Assembly (NCBI GenBank): GCA_025463615.1
Contig: JAODAU010000270.1
Coordinates: forward strand, 1-6,198
Source: Microbacteriaceae bacterium
Lineage (GTDB): Bacteria > Actinomycetota > Actinomycetes > Actinomycetales > Microbacteriaceae
Direction of reading: 5' to 3'
Length of the DNA: 6,198 nt
Below, in pieces: positions 5,290 through 6,198 of the stretch. The notes beneath the pieces were generated by a model that searched no databases, had not been told where the DNA came from, and saw only the letters and a list, made by a program, of their open reading frames with translations. Both the position numbers and the translations under genes were made by a program. Within the stretch, counting starts at the first letter, position 1; every line of letters begins with the position of its first letter.

Positions 5290-6198
5290 GAGTCGAGCAC
5301 CACCGTTCGCTTCTCGTCGAGCGACTGCTGCGCGGCGAGCATGAGGGCGAGGGCGGCGCGCGCCTCCGCGGCGGTGGAGGCGCGGGATCCGTCCTCCCGG
5401 CCGAGGATGCGGTCGACGAAGTACTGCTGCTCGCCGGCATAGCCGTAGTCCCAGACGAGGTCGGGGTAGATCCAGCCCGACTCGTCGCGGCTCTTGTCCG
5501 AGATGTGGAGGTTGAGCGCCTGCGAGTGCACCAGGTCCACCGAGGCGCTGCCGTCGTTGCCGTACACGTCGAGCGTGAAGTTGCCGCGACCGGCGGTCCA
5601 CGAGACGTACATGCTCGAGACCACGCCGCTGGTGTGGCGCACGGTGACGACCGCGTTGTCCGGGCTGCCGAAGCGCTTGGCGCCCTCCAGCTTGTACGCG
5701 CCGCCCTCGGTGGAGACGTGCTCGGCCGGGCCGAACAGCCAGAGCACCAGGTCGCCGAAGTGCACGAGGGTGTCGAGGATGACGCCGCCGCCGTTCTTCG
5801 GGTCGTAGAACCAGTCGTTGGAGGGCTCCCAGCCGAAGACGGCGGCCTGCGCGGCGATCAGCGGCCCGAGCTCGCCCGAGGCGACCCGTTCCTTGAGCTG
5901 CGGCAGCGGCGGCGTGAATCGCAGCATGAACCCGAACTGCACCACCCGGTCGCTGGCCTCGGCGGCCGCGACGACCCGATCCGCGTCTTCCAGCGTGAGG
6001 GCGATGGGCTTCTGGCAGAAGACGTGCTTGCCGGCCTCGAGCGCCTGCACCAGCTGGTCGGCGTGCAGGAAGTTGGGGGTGGCGAGCAGCACCGCGTCGA
6101 TCGTGGGGTCGGCGAGCACGCTCTCGAGGTCGGGCATCACCTGGTAGCCGTTCGCGGCGGCCATCGACTCGGCCGCGGCCGCGATCGGGTCGGTCACG
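5286..6198 (-). CDS. Gfo/Idh/MocA-family oxidoreductase 1 (QKP variant, N-terminus outside window)
   Basis: Predicted cytoplasmic NAD(P)-dependent oxidoreductase; 303 residues are visible. A GTG sits at 6197, but it begins at the VTDP stretch, which matches the end of the second Rossmann strand. The first strand and glycine loop, about 30-40 residues, must therefore lie beyond the right edge and the true start is not here. Numbering from that Val, LLATPNFLHADQ (37-48) is the usual strand-4 region, GKHVFCQKP carries Lys63 with Gln62 in place of the common Glu, and GGGVILDTLVH supplies Asp142 and His146. SNDWFYDPK (126-134) is shared in form with oxidoreductase 2. It ends in TGA at 5288-5286, overlapping the next start. 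It is the first gene visible in the operon; whether more genes precede it is unknown. Substrate unknown. Confidence 0.93.
   Translation of the reverse strand, partial: VTDPIAAAAESMAAANGYQVMPDLESVLADPTIDAVLLATPNFLHADQLVQALEAGKHVFCQKPIALTLEDADRVVAAAEASDRVVQFGFMLRFTPPLPQLKERVASGELGPLIAAQAAVFGWEPSNDWFYDPKNGGGVILDTLVHFGDLVLWLFGPAEHVSTEGGAYKLEGAKRFGSPDNAVVTVRHTSGVVSSMYVSWTAGRGNFTLDVYGNDGSASVDLVHSQALNLHISDKSRDESGWIYPDLVWDYGYAGEQQYFVDRILGREDGSRASTAAEARAALALMLAAQQSLDEKRTVVLDS

Noticed and set aside
4240..5440. Apparent 400-codon N-terminal extension of oxidoreductase 3
   Set aside because: It is only open frame running out of phase through oxidoreductase 2; the ATG at 4240 has a ribosome site and begins directly before the first Rossmann strand.
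4291..5442. Plus-strand open frame (383 codons) opposite oxidoreductases 1 and 2
   Set aside because: Antisense shadow with an Arg/His/Asp-rich translation, crossing the junction of two real genes.
4237..5601. Longer version of oxidoreductase 2 starting at 5601
   Set aside because: The extra 104 codons overlap oxidoreductase 1 out of frame and would precede the Rossmann glycine loop, which must sit at the N-terminus; GTG at 5289 fits.

Overview
The window is dense, GC-rich chromosomal DNA. Every gene lies on the minus strand and reads from right to left. The very high G/C at third codon positions, the GTG/ATG starts fused to TGA stops, the AGGAG-type ribosome binding sites and the lipoprotein sugar-binding protein suggest a high-GC actinobacterium. 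A Microbacteriaceae-like host would fit, but that is an inference; the window holds no rRNA or other marker gene.

In transcription order there are six genes. Three consecutive Gfo/Idh/MocA-family NAD(P)-dependent oxidoreductases occupy 6198-5286 (5' end outside the window), 5289-4237 and 4240-3149. They are followed by an extracellular solute-binding lipoprotein (3085-1742), a MalF/UgpA-type permease (1672-761) and a MalG/UgpE-type permease (764-1, 3' end outside the window). The junctions oxidoreductase 1/2, oxidoreductase 2/3 and permease 1/2 are 4-base stop/start overlaps (GTGA, ATGA, ATGA). Only two spacers exist, 63 and 69 bases long, one on each side of the solute-binding protein gene, and both hold strong inverted repeats. 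There is no other gap in the coding sequence.

The reading is one operon for uptake and oxidative processing of a carbohydrate-like substrate (sugar, polyol, inositol or glycoside). The lipoprotein captures the substrate outside the membrane and the two permeases import it. The ATPase is not in the window; it may lie beyond the left edge or be a shared MsiK/UgpC-like protein encoded elsewhere. The three oxidoreductases would oxidise, reduce or epimerise the imported compound. The substrate cannot be read from the sequence.

The points most worth a second look are: (i) three side-by-side paralogous oxidoreductases that all keep the Lys/Asp/His catalytic set but differ at the residue before the lysine (QKP, IKP, EKP); (ii) a non-canonical nucleotide-binding loop in the third; and (iii) the paired hairpin-bearing spacers that bracket the binding-protein gene. 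I see no mobile element, CRISPR array, RNA gene or defence-like system, and nothing that clearly amounts to a wholly new kind of system.
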